A stretch of 64,000 bases of DNA from Niabella yanshanensis. Lineage in GTDB: Bacteria; Bacteroidota; Bacteroidia; Chitinophagales; Chitinophagaceae. Location of the stretch: contig NZ_CP139960.1 of the NCBI RefSeq assembly GCF_034424215.1, forward strand, positions 2,914,001-2,978,000, given 5' to 3'. The notes below the pieces were generated by a model. The model was given only the letters and a program-made list of their open reading frames with translations, had not been told where the DNA came from and searched no databases. The translations under genes were made by a program, and so were the position numbers. This document shows, one piece after another, positions 46,113-54,686 of this stretch. Within the stretch, counting starts at the first letter, position 1. Every line of letters begins with the position of its first letter.

Positions 46113-47213
46113 TTATTTCCCAGTCATCTTTTCTTTTTTCAGAATCTTTAAAAGTACGGCTTCAAGGGGGGCCGGATCGTTGTCGCCCCTGGTTAAAGCG
46201 GGGGATTGGATATAACTTAGCAGCCGGGAGTCTTCGTACATAGCTAATACCAGGGGGTGTATGTAATGACTTTTACAAACAGATCTCGTATTACCCAGGT
46301 TAGCCGCCACACAATCTATTGCGGCTACCATATTTCTCTTCATTTCGGTCTGTGTTTCAAAACTACCTATTTTAGCAAACTGACCTATACAATCTACTGT
46401 GCCGGTCCAGGTTCTGAAATCTTTACTGGTAAATTCACCACCGGAAATTTCTTTGATGTAGTCGTTAACATCACCGCTACTGATACTATGCCGGTTGCCT
46501 GAATCATCGAGATACTGAAACAGCTCTTTACCCGGAATTTCTTTGCACTGACGTATAATTTTTGCCAGGCGTGCGCTTTTCAGGGAAATATTCTGGTAAA
46601 CGCCCTTCTTACCCCGGAAACTAAACTGAACCTTATTGCCGCTTATTTTTATATGTTTATTTTTTAAAGTGGACAGGCCAAACGATCCGTAGAGTTTTTC
46701 ATATATATTATTACCCACACGGATACCGGTTTTATCCATTACGCTAACAACTGCTGCCAATACCTTTTGTCTATTAAGATCGCGACCAGACAAATGACGG
46801 GAAAGTGTTTTCCGGATGCTCTTTAAGGCTTGCCCAAACTGAAGCAGGCGGTAAAATTTTGTTTCCTTTCGAAGCGCATTCCAAAGCGGGTGGTACCGGT
46901 ATTGCTTCCTGCCCATCAGGTCTACGCCTGTGCATTGCAAATGCCCGTTTTCCAGGCTGCAGATCCAAACATTTTGCCAGGCCGGTGGAATCACCAGGCT
47001 CCGGATGCGGGAAAGCGTATCCTGGTCTGCCACTGTTTTGCCTCCTTTTTTATAAGTAAACGACTGGCCCCGTTTCATTCGTACAATACCGGCGTCAGCA
47101 TCGCTTACATAGGTGAGCTTTACAATGCGGGCACTCTTTTTCGCATCATTAATGGCATCTACCAGTTTTTGGGGAGATATATTGACTACTATATCAGCGG
47201 CTTCTATCTGCAT
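46113..47213 (-). CDS. DNA topoisomerase IB (poxvirus/eukaryote-like)
   Basis: 366 residues. Relaxes supercoils through a 3'-phosphotyrosine link. Catalytic-region motifs: TGIRVGN, FRTWTGTV, and LGNTRSVCKSHYIHP, in which the Tyr of SHYIHP is the expected nucleophile. The N-terminal domain is present at normal bacterial length. The start at 47213 (ATG) replaces a TTG one codon earlier. Bacterial IB enzymes are scattered and often horizontally acquired; nothing here shows when it arrived. Confidence 0.93.
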   Translation of the reverse strand: MQIEAADIVVNISPQKLVDAINDAKKSARIVKLTYVSDADAGIVRMKRGQSFTYKKGGKTVADQDTLSRIRSLVIPPAWQNVWICSLENGHLQCTGVDLMGRKQYRYHPLWNALRKETKFYRLLQFGQALKSIRKTLSRHLSGRDLNRQKVLAAVVSVMDKTGIRVGNNIYEKLYGSFGLSTLKNKHIKISGNKVQFSFRGKKGVYQNISLKSARLAKIIRQCKEIPGKELFQYLDDSGNRHSISSGDVNDYIKEISGGEFTSKDFRTWTGTVDCIGQFAKIGSFETQTEMKRNMVAAIDCVAANLGNTRSVCKSHYIHPLVLAMYEDSRLLSYIQSPALTRGDNDPAPLEAVLLKILKKEKMTGK

Positions 47214-47260
47214 CAAACTAGCTATAGAAAAAAGAATGCCAATTCAATGTTTGTTGTTTG

Positions 47261-48238
47261 TCAGGCAACTGCCAGCTTATTGTATTTATTTTTGTATTCG
47301 ATAGGAGTAAGGCCGGTGATCTTTTTAAAAGTGGTTCTAAAAGCTTTGGTGTCGGTATAACCTACATCATACATTACTTCGTTGATATTTTTGCGGCTGC
47401 TTTCAAAGCTCTTCTTGGCTGCTTCAACTTTTACCCTTTGAATGTATTCTAAAACCGAATTGTTAGTGGCCTGTTTAAAGCGGCGTTCCAGGCTTCGGCG
47501 GCCGAGCGCCACAAATGCTGCGATATCATCAATCGTTAGTCGCTCCTCTATATTTTTTTCAATATAATCCTGTGCCTTTTTCACTTCTTCGTCATTATGA
47601 TTTTTTTGAGCGGTAAACATGGCAAACGCGGACTGGCTGCTCCGGTTAATATCGATCGCAAAGTACTTGGATACGAGTATAGCTGTTGGGCGGTCGGTAT
47701 ACTTTTCTACCAAGTGCAGTAAAAGGTTCCAGTAGGAGGTAGCGCCTCCGCTGGTGTAAAGCCGGTTCTGCTCGGTAACAATTGATCCGTCCTGCACAAG
47801 GACCTCGGGAAACATTTCCCTGAATGCATTCATGTAGCCCCAGTGGGTGCTGCATTTTTTACCATTAAGCAAACCAGTAGACGCCAGCAGAAAAGCGCCT
47901 ACACATAAAGAGGCGATTTCTGCACCTTCCTGATATTGCCAGTTCAGCCATTTGATCATTTTGGTGTTAGCATTCACTGCTTGCTCCATATCGCCAAAAA
48001 GTGCCGGAGCTATAACCAGGTCGGCAACACCCGTTTCTTCCAGTAACAAATCAGGTGTTACGGAAAACTGGTTTCCGCTAAACTGCACCTGCCGTTGCGC
48101 GCCTACCAGCTGAACCTTAAAAAGTGGTCCTTTACCGCTTACCTGCAAAAATTCGTTTACGGTATTAAAACAATACTGGGGATCTGCTACAGCCTGTAAA
48201 ACAGCATGTTCGGGCACTAAAATATAGATCGTTTTCAT
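47261..48238 (-). CDS. GlxA-type regulator (DJ-1/PfpI domain fused to AraC DNA-binding domain)
   Basis: 325 residues from the ATG at 48238 (MKTIYILVPEHAVLQ); the longer ORF adds sequence unlike the family. The N-terminal DJ-1/PfpI-like domain contains ASLCVGAFLLASTGLLNGKKCSTHW, where the Cys sits at the usual elbow. The C-terminal AraC domain has two helix-turn-helix units (RLTIDDIAAFVALGRRSLERRFKQATNNSVLEYIQ and KNINEVMYDVGYTDTKAFRTTFKKITGLTPIEYKNK). A probable transcription activator; the target is not evident from neighbours. Confidence 0.92.
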   Translation of the reverse strand: MKTIYILVPEHAVLQAVADPQYCFNTVNEFLQVSGKGPLFKVQLVGAQRQVQFSGNQFSVTPDLLLEETGVADLVIAPALFGDMEQAVNANTKMIKWLNWQYQEGAEIASLCVGAFLLASTGLLNGKKCSTHWGYMNAFREMFPEVLVQDGSIVTEQNRLYTSGGATSYWNLLLHLVEKYTDRPTAILVSKYFAIDINRSSQSAFAMFTAQKNHNDEEVKKAQDYIEKNIEERLTIDDIAAFVALGRRSLERRFKQATNNSVLEYIQRVKVEAAKKSFESSRKNINEVMYDVGYTDTKAFRTTFKKITGLTPIEYKNKYNKLAVA

Positions 48239-48326
48239 ACGTGAATGGTTTGTCAATCGCCTTGTTCGTCTTGCAGATTGAAATAGAATACTGAAAATTA
48301 GCACTATTTGGCGATTCCCGAAAAGG

Positions 48327-49826
48327 CTATTTTAAAAACTTTCCTATGACAGGTAATTGGGCGAATTCGCGTTTTTCAACACGAAGAATAAAGAGGAAAT
48401 AAAGCACAAACAAAATTGTCGCCACTCCATAGTTCACCCAAGAGGTTGGAAACTGCTCCTTTACCAAATAGTGGATCGTATAAAATATTACGGCAATAAT
48501 AATATAAGCAATCAGTTTATTCTTCGCATAAGGAATACGATAGTTTTTTTGTCCCCACACATACGATACCACCATCATGATACCATAACAGGCAAACGTA
48601 GCCCAGGCACAGGCAACATAGCTATAAGCCGGGATAAATAAATAGTTGATTAATAATGTAACCCCGGCTCCAATAAGGGTAATATAGGCGCCCGCGACAG
48701 TTTTATTCCCTAACTTGTACCAGATACTTAAATTATAGTAGATACCTAAAAACATATTCGCCAGCAGTAAGATAGGAACTACTTTCAGGCCCACCCACAT
48801 GGAATGGTCGGTTATGAAATATTTCCATAAATCAACATAAAGCATAACGAAAAGAAACATCAGGCACAACGTTATTACAAAAAATTTCATCACGCGTGCG
48901 TAGGTTCGCGGGGCATTTTCACTGGTAGATTGTTTGAAGAAAAACGGCTCTGCCCCCATTCGAAAAGCCTGAACAGATAAGCTTATTAGCAAAGAAAGCT
49001 TGTAGCAGGCAGCGTATATTCCCACTTCAGCTTTTGCCGCGTCTTCTGAACTAACCGGCGCCCACCAACCTAACATAATACGGTCAAAGGTTTCGTTGAT
49101 CATACCGGCAAAACCTGCAACCATTATAGGAAGACCATATAATACCAATTGTCGCCAAACAATCTTATCAAACTTCAGGTTAAAGCTAAAGAACTCTCTA
49201 GAGAGCAACAGCAAAGTAACAATGCTTTGAATGAGATTAGCCACAAAAACATAACCCACTAACCACTCCTTATCAAATAAAAAAGCTATAAGGCTATCGG
49301 GTTTCTCTTTGGCAATTTGCGGACAGACACTTAAAAAGAAATAAAGAGCTCCCATATTTACTAGGATTCCGAATATCTTCACAAAAGCAAATTTCCTGGG
49401 TTTGCCATCGAGCCTGAGCTTTGCAAACGGAATGGCGCTCAAAGCATCAAAGAATATAATGCCCGACGCCAGGAGCACATATTCAGGGTGAGCTTCTACC
49501 ATTAAAATTTTAGAAATAGGCACATGAAACCCTATCAGCAACATACATAGCAGCAGGGAAGAAGATATAAGAGAGATGCTGGAAGTATTAAAAACCGTTT
49601 TTTTATCCTGGATTTGTGTAAACCTGAAAAAGGCGGTCTCCATCCCATACGTAAATATTACGTTCATAAATGGAATATAGGAGTAAAGAAGGGATTGCTC
49701 TCCATACCAAACCTTGCCTAACCACAAAATGAGGAAAGGGGTCAGCAGGTAATTAATAAACCTTGCTGCTATCGAACTTGCTCCATACCAAATAGTTTGT
49801 CCTGCCAGTTTCTTAATGCCGCTCAA
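48327..49826 (-). CDS. Polysaccharide flippase (Wzx/MurJ-like, oligosaccharide flippase family)
   Basis: 499 residues, about 14 predicted helices. The N-terminus GIKKLAGQTIWYGASSIAARFINYLLTPFL matches the Bacteroidota lipopolysaccharide/O-unit flippase group. It begins with TTG; no ATG occurs before residue 50 and a TAAATTTG -7 box is 20 bases upstream, which supports this start. No glycosyltransferases adjoin it, so it is an orphan in this window. Substrate unknown. Confidence 0.88.
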   Translation of the reverse strand: MSGIKKLAGQTIWYGASSIAARFINYLLTPFLILWLGKVWYGEQSLLYSYIPFMNVIFTYGMETAFFRFTQIQDKKTVFNTSSISLISSSLLLCMLLIGFHVPISKILMVEAHPEYVLLASGIIFFDALSAIPFAKLRLDGKPRKFAFVKIFGILVNMGALYFFLSVCPQIAKEKPDSLIAFLFDKEWLVGYVFVANLIQSIVTLLLLSREFFSFNLKFDKIVWRQLVLYGLPIMVAGFAGMINETFDRIMLGWWAPVSSEDAAKAEVGIYAACYKLSLLISLSVQAFRMGAEPFFFKQSTSENAPRTYARVMKFFVITLCLMFLFVMLYVDLWKYFITDHSMWVGLKVVPILLLANMFLGIYYNLSIWYKLGNKTVAGAYITLIGAGVTLLINYLFIPAYSYVACAWATFACYGIMMVVSYVWGQKNYRIPYAKNKLIAYIIIAVIFYTIHYLVKEQFPTSWVNYGVATILFVLYFLFILRVEKREFAQLPVIGKFLK

Positions 49827-49846
49827 ACGATAAAAAATTATTCATG

Positions 49847-49854
49847 CAAATTTA
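49847..49854 (-). promoter_or_regulatory. -7 box of the flippase gene
   Basis: TAAATTTG on the minus strand, with TTG 17 bases further upstream. It lies 20 bases before the TTG start at 49826. Confidence 0.5.
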
Positions 49855-49884
49855 AAGTACTTAAAATAAAACAACGAGTTAATA

Positions 49885-49892
49885 TACCTTTG
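49885..49892 (+). promoter_or_regulatory. -7 box of the exported coiled-coil gene
   Basis: TACCTTTG, a full TAnnTTTG match, 32 bases before the ATG at 49925. It is back to back with the flippase box. Confidence 0.5.
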
Positions 49893-49924
49893 CCGGGATC
49901 GTTTATCTAACTCAAACACATTTT

Positions 49925-50533
49925 ATGTTGAAGCAACTGGCAATATTAGCAGGATTAGGTATGTGGGCTACCCATATTTCGGCTCAGGCTTTTGAAGGAA
50001 AAGTAAAAAATGGCAGAACTGAGGAACCGGCTCTTGTAATGGTGTATGATTACCCCGAGACGATTGTAGAAAATGCTTTGCTTGCAAAACTGGCAGACAA
50101 GCAATTATCAGGAACCGTTACCAAAGAGTCGTTCAGACTGTACGCTAATGCGGTGCTGGACGAAGTGAGCAAAAGCAAACTGGATTATTATTTTAAGCTG
50201 GAGGGGAATGGTAAAAAAACAGAGCCCAGGACAACCCTATACTTAGTGATGCATGGATCGGGCGATATCGAAGGAGCATCGGAACTTTCTACCCGGGGTA
50301 AAACTTTCCTGGAAAAAATGGCTGTCAATGTAAAACGCAGCAGCGATATCATGGAGATCAGAAGGCAGGAAGCCATACTGGTGGACGAAGAAAATGCGCT
50401 TTCCGACCTTCAAAAAACACAGAAAGATCTTGAAGAGCAATTACAGGCCAATAAGACCAAGCAAGAGACGCAGCAAAAAATAATTGCCTCCCAAAAAATG
50501 CTGCTGGACGACCTTAAAGCTAAAACGAATTAG
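49925..50533 (+). CDS. Exported protein with C-terminal coiled coil
   Basis: 202 residues. Signal peptide ends near HISAQ. Residues 25-130 are an unrecognised alpha/beta segment (FEGKVKNGRTEEPALVMVYDYPETIV). The last ~60 residues are a coiled coil (ENALSDLQKTQKDLEEQLQANKTKQETQQ). I know no family. Its own promoter box and signal peptide support that it is real. It overlaps the converging ligand-binding protein's stop by 4 bases. Confidence 0.65.
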   Translation: MLKQLAILAGLGMWATHISAQAFEGKVKNGRTEEPALVMVYDYPETIVENALLAKLADKQLSGTVTKESFRLYANAVLDEVSKSKLDYYFKLEGNGKKTEPRTTLYLVMHGSGDIEGASELSTRGKTFLEKMAVNVKRSSDIMEIRRQEAILVDEENALSDLQKTQKDLEEQLQANKTKQETQQKIIASQKMLLDDLKAKTN

Positions 50534-51696
50534 TAAACCGCCTTTAATGTACCGTTGAGGTATTTCAGATAATACAATTTCTTGTTTTCGTAATGGCTTA
50601 TTTTACCATTCTGGTAATCGGGTTGTATGTCCATATCAAAGAAAGTCCTGTATTCTGATCCGGACAGTTTTTTACTGATATCTTTTCCATAACGGTTCAA
50701 CAGGTGGCCAAAACGGTAGGTAAGCCCATAGCCCCTGAACACCAGGTCGCTGGGAGCCGCGTACATTTTTTTAGTATAATAGGTAGTAATGGAGCGGCTG
50801 GTAGCATCTGTTTTGGGGTTGAAAAATGGTGTGCTGTAAATAATTTCCACTCCTTTGTATTCGGGCTTGGCCAGGCTGATATTTTCCCAGGTAGGCATAC
50901 CAATTACAGTTACTGATGCAAAGTTTTTGGCATTGGTGGCTAACTGCTTAATAATTTTACTTCCAAACTCGGTATCCAGTGACCCTACCACATACAGACC
51001 TGCCTGTGTGGGCTGGGTAGTGGCGCCTAATGCTTTCAATGCTATATCGTCATTTATCTCCTGGAAGCGGATTTTCACTGAATCTTTATAATACTTATTT
51101 AATGTTTCCAATACCGAACGGATATATGGATCAGAACTCGTTTTACGGGTAATTACTGTTACCTGCCGCCCGGCATAATTCTTTTTCATGTAGTTATACA
51201 ACCCTTCTAGTTGGGTTTGTATGGTTGGGTTCAATACCACGAAATAAGGATTATTGGTTGCGTTGGCATCATTAGGTACTGTGGCATTCAACACGGTTAT
51301 TTTTTTATCAGCACCCAGCCTGGCCAATGTTGTTAACTCTGCCAGGCTACAGTTGGCTATAATCAGCTCTACGCCGTCGGCGGCACATTTGCTAAATTGC
51401 TGTTCCAGCGTTTCTCTTTTAGACTTGGAGTCATACACATACACATCCAGCGGAATATTCAATGTATTCAGTGAGTCGATAGCCAGCGCGGCACCGTGAT
51501 AAAACTCCAGGCCGTTGATAGAAGCCTTTGGAAAGGTTTTGCCTGAATATTTGTAACTGCCGGCATTATCAAACGCCTCATCAATATAAAGAGGTGTAAA
51601 TATCGCCAGCTTATGGCGTGCTCCGTTTGTAACCGGCTGCGCGAAAACCGAAACAACAGCAATAACAGCTAAAAAACTTAGAAGCGTTTTCTTCAT
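50530..51696 (-). CDS. Periplasmic ligand-binding protein (type 1 fold), orphan
   Basis: 388 residues, signal peptide ends near VFAQ. The sequence follows the periplasmic-binding type-1 fold used by branched-chain-amino-acid receptors (GLEFYHGAALAIDSLNTL, IIANCSLAELTTLARLGADKKITVLNATVP, GRQVTVITRKTSSDPYIRSVLETLNKYY). No ABC permease or ATPase is near, so it is probably a receptor or scaffold rather than a transporter subunit. In Bacteroidota such orphans often accompany cell-wall proteins, but here there is no such neighbour. Confidence 0.75.
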   Translation of the reverse strand: MKKTLLSFLAVIAVVSVFAQPVTNGARHKLAIFTPLYIDEAFDNAGSYKYSGKTFPKASINGLEFYHGAALAIDSLNTLNIPLDVYVYDSKSKRETLEQQFSKCAADGVELIIANCSLAELTTLARLGADKKITVLNATVPNDANATNNPYFVVLNPTIQTQLEGLYNYMKKNYAGRQVTVITRKTSSDPYIRSVLETLNKYYKDSVKIRFQEINDDIALKALGATTQPTQAGLYVVGSLDTEFGSKIIKQLATNAKNFASVTVIGMPTWENISLAKPEYKGVEIIYSTPFFNPKTDATSRSITTYYTKKMYAAPSDLVFRGYGLTYRFGHLLNRYGKDISKKLSGSEYRTFFDMDIQPDYQNGKISHYENKKLYYLKYLNGTLKAVY

Positions 51697-51727
51697 GGTA
51701 AGGTTTATTTGTTTAGTTGCCTTTTAC

Positions 51728-51766
51728 ATGATCCGTTTTACGCTGCTTGCAGGTATAACGGATCAT
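51728..51766. repeat. Perfect 10-bp inverted repeat after guaA
   Basis: ATGATCCGTT (51728-51737) and AACGGATCAT (51757-51766), 19-base loop, in the gap between guaA and the binding-protein gene. There is no U-run on either strand, so it may be a protein site or mRNA hairpin. Confidence 0.45.
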
Positions 51767-51855
51767 CCAACCGGTTATAGCCGGTTCGGGCTCATGTACT
51801 TTGTTTTTGGGCAGCAAATAGATGCATCCCGCAACATCAACAAGAACATCAATTG

Positions 51856-53391
51856 CTATTCCCACTCAATAGTAGCGGGAGGTTTGCTGCTTATATCGTA
51901 CACTACGCGATTTATGCCACGTACGTTATTAATGATTTCGTTGCTTACATCAGCCAGGAAATCGTAAGGTAAATGTGCCCAATCTGCCGTCATACCATCC
52001 ACACTGGTCACTGCACGCAAAGCCACCGTAAATTCATACGTACGCTCATCACCCATTACGCCTACACTTTTTACCGGTAGTAAGATCGTTCCTGCCTGCC
52101 AAACCGTTGCATATAATCCCGTTTCTTTTAAGGCATTCGTATAAATATGATCTGCTTCCTGCAATAATCGCACCTTTTCTTCGGTTACTTCTCCCAGGAT
52201 CCTGATTGCTAAGCCCGGACCCGGGAAGGGATGACGATCAATCAGGTTAGCAGGGATGCCCAGTTCACGACCTACTTTTCTGACCTCATCTTTGAAAAGA
52301 TAACGCAGCGGCTCTACCAGTTCCATCCTCATGGTAGCCGGCAAACCACCTACGTTATGGTGCGATTTGATGGTTACCGAAGGACCGTGTACAGAAACGC
52401 TTTCTATCACATCGGGATAAATGGTGCCCTGCCCTAATAATTCAATATTCTCCAGTTTAGCCGCTTCCTGTTGAAATACTTCGATAAATAAGCGACCAAT
52501 AATTTTTCTTTTTGACTCCGGATCCGCATTGTCTTTCAACTCATTGTAAAACATCTGGCTGGCATTTACACCGGTAACGTTCAGACCCAGCTGCTTATAG
52601 GTTTCCAATACATCCTCAAATTCATTCTTACGTAATACGCCATTGTCTACAAATATACCGTGCAGGTTGTCGCCAATAGCTTTATGAATTAAAGTGGCCG
52701 CTACGGTACTATCCACACCACCGCTTAGCGCCATAATAACCTGGCGGTCACCAATTTGTTGCTTTAATGCCGCCACCGTATCTGTAATAAAGTGGGCCGG
52801 TGTCCAGTCCTGGGCACAGCCGCATATATTTACCAGGAAGTTTTTTAAGATCTGCTTTCCTTCAGTGCTGTGATATACTTCGGGATGAAACTGAAGGCCA
52901 TATAAAGGATTGGTATCCTGCTTATTTCTAAAAGCCGCAACAGGGATGCTCTCGGTAGTAGCTAACACCTTGAATCCTTCAGGAAGTTCGAGGATACTGT
53001 CTCCATGACTCATCCACACCTGGCTTTTAGTGCTTACACCCTGCATCAGCACATCTGTATCGTCATTTACCGACATGGAGGCGCGGCCGTATTCGCGTTT
53101 ACTACTCTTCTCTACACGTCCGCCATAGGTTTTGGCAGTCAGTTGCGCGCCATAGCAAATGCCTAATACCGGCAGCTGTTTTACGATATCTTTTATACCG
53201 ATAACAGGCGCATTTAGGTCGTTTACCGAAAACGGAGAGCCTGAAAGGATAATTCCCTTTAAATTGCTATCGATTTCAAATGGTTTTGAATAGGGTATAA
53301 TTTCGCAGTAAACATTGGCTTCACGTACTGCCCTTGCAATAAGCTGGGTATATTGGGAACCAAAATCGAGAATAAGTATCCTTTCCGTCAT
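51856..53391 (-). CDS. guaA: GMP synthase (glutamine-hydrolysing)
   Basis: 511 residues, single-polypeptide form. Converts XMP, glutamine and ATP to GMP. N-terminal class I glutaminase has [11 protein letters not shown] (catalytic Cys) and [12 protein letters not shown] (His/Glu). The ATP-pyrophosphatase has the P-loop [11 protein letters not shown], and the C-terminal dimerisation domain ends IEWE. The sister gene guaB lies about 4 kb downstream but is not in the same operon. A TACCTTCG box (one mismatch) 7 bases before the ATG suggests a short leader. Confidence 0.97.
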   Translation of the reverse strand: MTERILILDFGSQYTQLIARAVREANVYCEIIPYSKPFEIDSNLKGIILSGSPFSVNDLNAPVIGIKDIVKQLPVLGICYGAQLTAKTYGGRVEKSSKREYGRASMSVNDDTDVLMQGVSTKSQVWMSHGDSILELPEGFKVLATTESIPVAAFRNKQDTNPLYGLQFHPEVYHSTEGKQILKNFLVNICGCAQDWTPAHFITDTVAALKQQIGDRQVIMALSGGVDSTVAATLIHKAIGDNLHGIFVDNGVLRKNEFEDVLETYKQLGLNVTGVNASQMFYNELKDNADPESKRKIIGRLFIEVFQQEAAKLENIELLGQGTIYPDVIESVSVHGPSVTIKSHHNVGGLPATMRMELVEPLRYLFKDEVRKVGRELGIPANLIDRHPFPGPGLAIRILGEVTEEKVRLLQEADHIYTNALKETGLYATVWQAGTILLPVKSVGVMGDERTYEFTVALRAVTSVDGMTADWAHLPYDFLADVSNEIINNVRGINRVVYDISSKPPATIEWE

Positions 53392-53517
53392 AGTGCGGCG
53401 AAGGTAATATTAATTTGAGATTCCAACCCGATCAACCAGGGCAAGTTTTTCAATTTCGATTTGATTTTATAAATAATAAATATCTTAACAATTTTAGATA
53501 ACTCTTAAACAGATAAT

Positions 53518-54237
53518 ATGAAACACTTAGGCTTAATATTAATAGCTGCTTTTGCAATCAGCTCCTGCAATATTATTGACAGCGAACGCGTTAAAGGCAA
53601 TGGCAAGCTTACCACCAAAACCTATGATCTTAAAAACTTTTCTAACCTCGACCTGGGCTCCAGCATGGAGGTCCATATAACCCAGTCTGATACCTACAGT
53701 GTAAAAATTGAAACCGATGAAAATCTTTTTAACTACCTCTATGTTAGGGTGAACGATGGCAATACTTTGGAAGTTGATGTAAAGGACAATATTAATTTAG
53801 ATGCCAGTGGGGAGGTTAAAGTGTACATTTCTGCACCCTCATTGGATAAGATTGACCTTTCAGGGGCGGCACAATTGCAAACAGAGGGCAAATTTGTACA
53901 GGAGAAAAAAATAGAGTTTGATCTTTCGGGAGCCTCCAGCGGCAATATTTCGGTTAGAGCGCCCCAGGTGGATCTGGAAGCATCCGGCGCCAGCACGTTA
54001 ACAGTAGATGGAGAATGCAGGGATGTAAAAGCCAGCGCTTCAGGCGCTTCTACGATCAACTCATTTGATTTGAAATCGGAAAATGCCGACATCGAAGCAT
54101 CTGGTGCCAGTACCGTACATGTATTTAGCAGCCTGAAGTTGAATGCCAGGTCGCATGGAGCCAGCTCGGTTAAATACCGCGGAACCCCCCAGGTGACGCA
54201 GGATGTTAGCGGGGCCAGCAGCGTGGGAAAGGACTAA
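53518..54237 (+). CDS. Head-GIN-domain (DUF2807) lipoprotein
   Basis: 239 residues. Lipoprotein signal ends ISSC. A beta-helical DUF2807 domain covers most of the protein, with short Gly/Ala/Ser turns repeated about every 20 residues (SGASS, SGAST, SHGASS). The family is abundant in Bacteroidota and its role is unknown; some members are adhesin-like. Its transcript probably ends in the terminator at 54305-54331, inside the converging gene. Confidence 0.88.
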   Translation: MKHLGLILIAAFAISSCNIIDSERVKGNGKLTTKTYDLKNFSNLDLGSSMEVHITQSDTYSVKIETDENLFNYLYVRVNDGNTLEVDVKDNINLDASGEVKVYISAPSLDKIDLSGAAQLQTEGKFVQEKKIEFDLSGASSGNISVRAPQVDLEASGASTLTVDGECRDVKASASGASTINSFDLKSENADIEASGASTVHVFSSLKLNARSHGASSVKYRGTPQVTQDVSGASSVGKD

Positions 54238-54286
54238 AGGAGATCACAGTTGATAGGTGACAGTTAACAGCTGTATTAATGTAAAA

Positions 54287-54565
54287 TTATTTTTTATCAG
54301 AATGACCCAGGCTCATGCCTGGGTTTATTTTATCCCGCAGGAGCTGCTTCAACTCTTTAATCTCCATAAATCCTCCATTGGCTTTACGATCAAATACCGC
54401 CTGATCGTCTACATAAATAACAAATATGCCACTTGTAGTTCCTGGTTTGAGGGTCACGGCTTCAATAAAGTCCCCGAAAGTAGTTAAAAACTCCTGTGCC
54501 ATATAAGCAGCCCGCAGCATCCAGCCGCATTTGGGACAATATTCTATGATAATGGTTGGTTTCAT
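54287..54565 (-). CDS. Rdx/SelW-like thioredoxin-fold protein
   Basis: 92 residues. CPKCGW near the N-terminus is the CxxC of the SelT/SelW/SelH-like family (Rdx), and GTTSGIFVIYVDDQAVFDRKANGGF is the second half. These are small cytoplasmic redox proteins. No selenocysteine is indicated; it is a Cys form. Its 3' end contains an intrinsic terminator for the opposite strand. Confidence 0.83.
   Translation of the reverse strand: MKPTIIIEYCPKCGWMLRAAYMAQEFLTTFGDFIEAVTLKPGTTSGIFVIYVDDQAVFDRKANGGFMEIKELKQLLRDKINPGMSLGHSDKK
54305..54331 (+). terminator. Intrinsic terminator for the head-GIN gene, embedded in the converging Rdx gene
   Basis: A perfect 8-bp stem (ACCCAGGC 54305-54312 with GCCTGGGT 54317-54324), TCAT loop, then TTATTTTAT on the plus strand. 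It lies within the last 45 bases of the Rdx coding region. Confidence 0.75.
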
Positions 54566-54686
54566 TTTATGTGTAATTTCTCAAATTCTATATAAAACTA
54601 AAGATTTCCTAATTCAATTATCGCTATTACTAAATGTTGCGCGTAACACAAGTTTCAACTGATTAGGTTTGCAGAAAGCAAATTAT

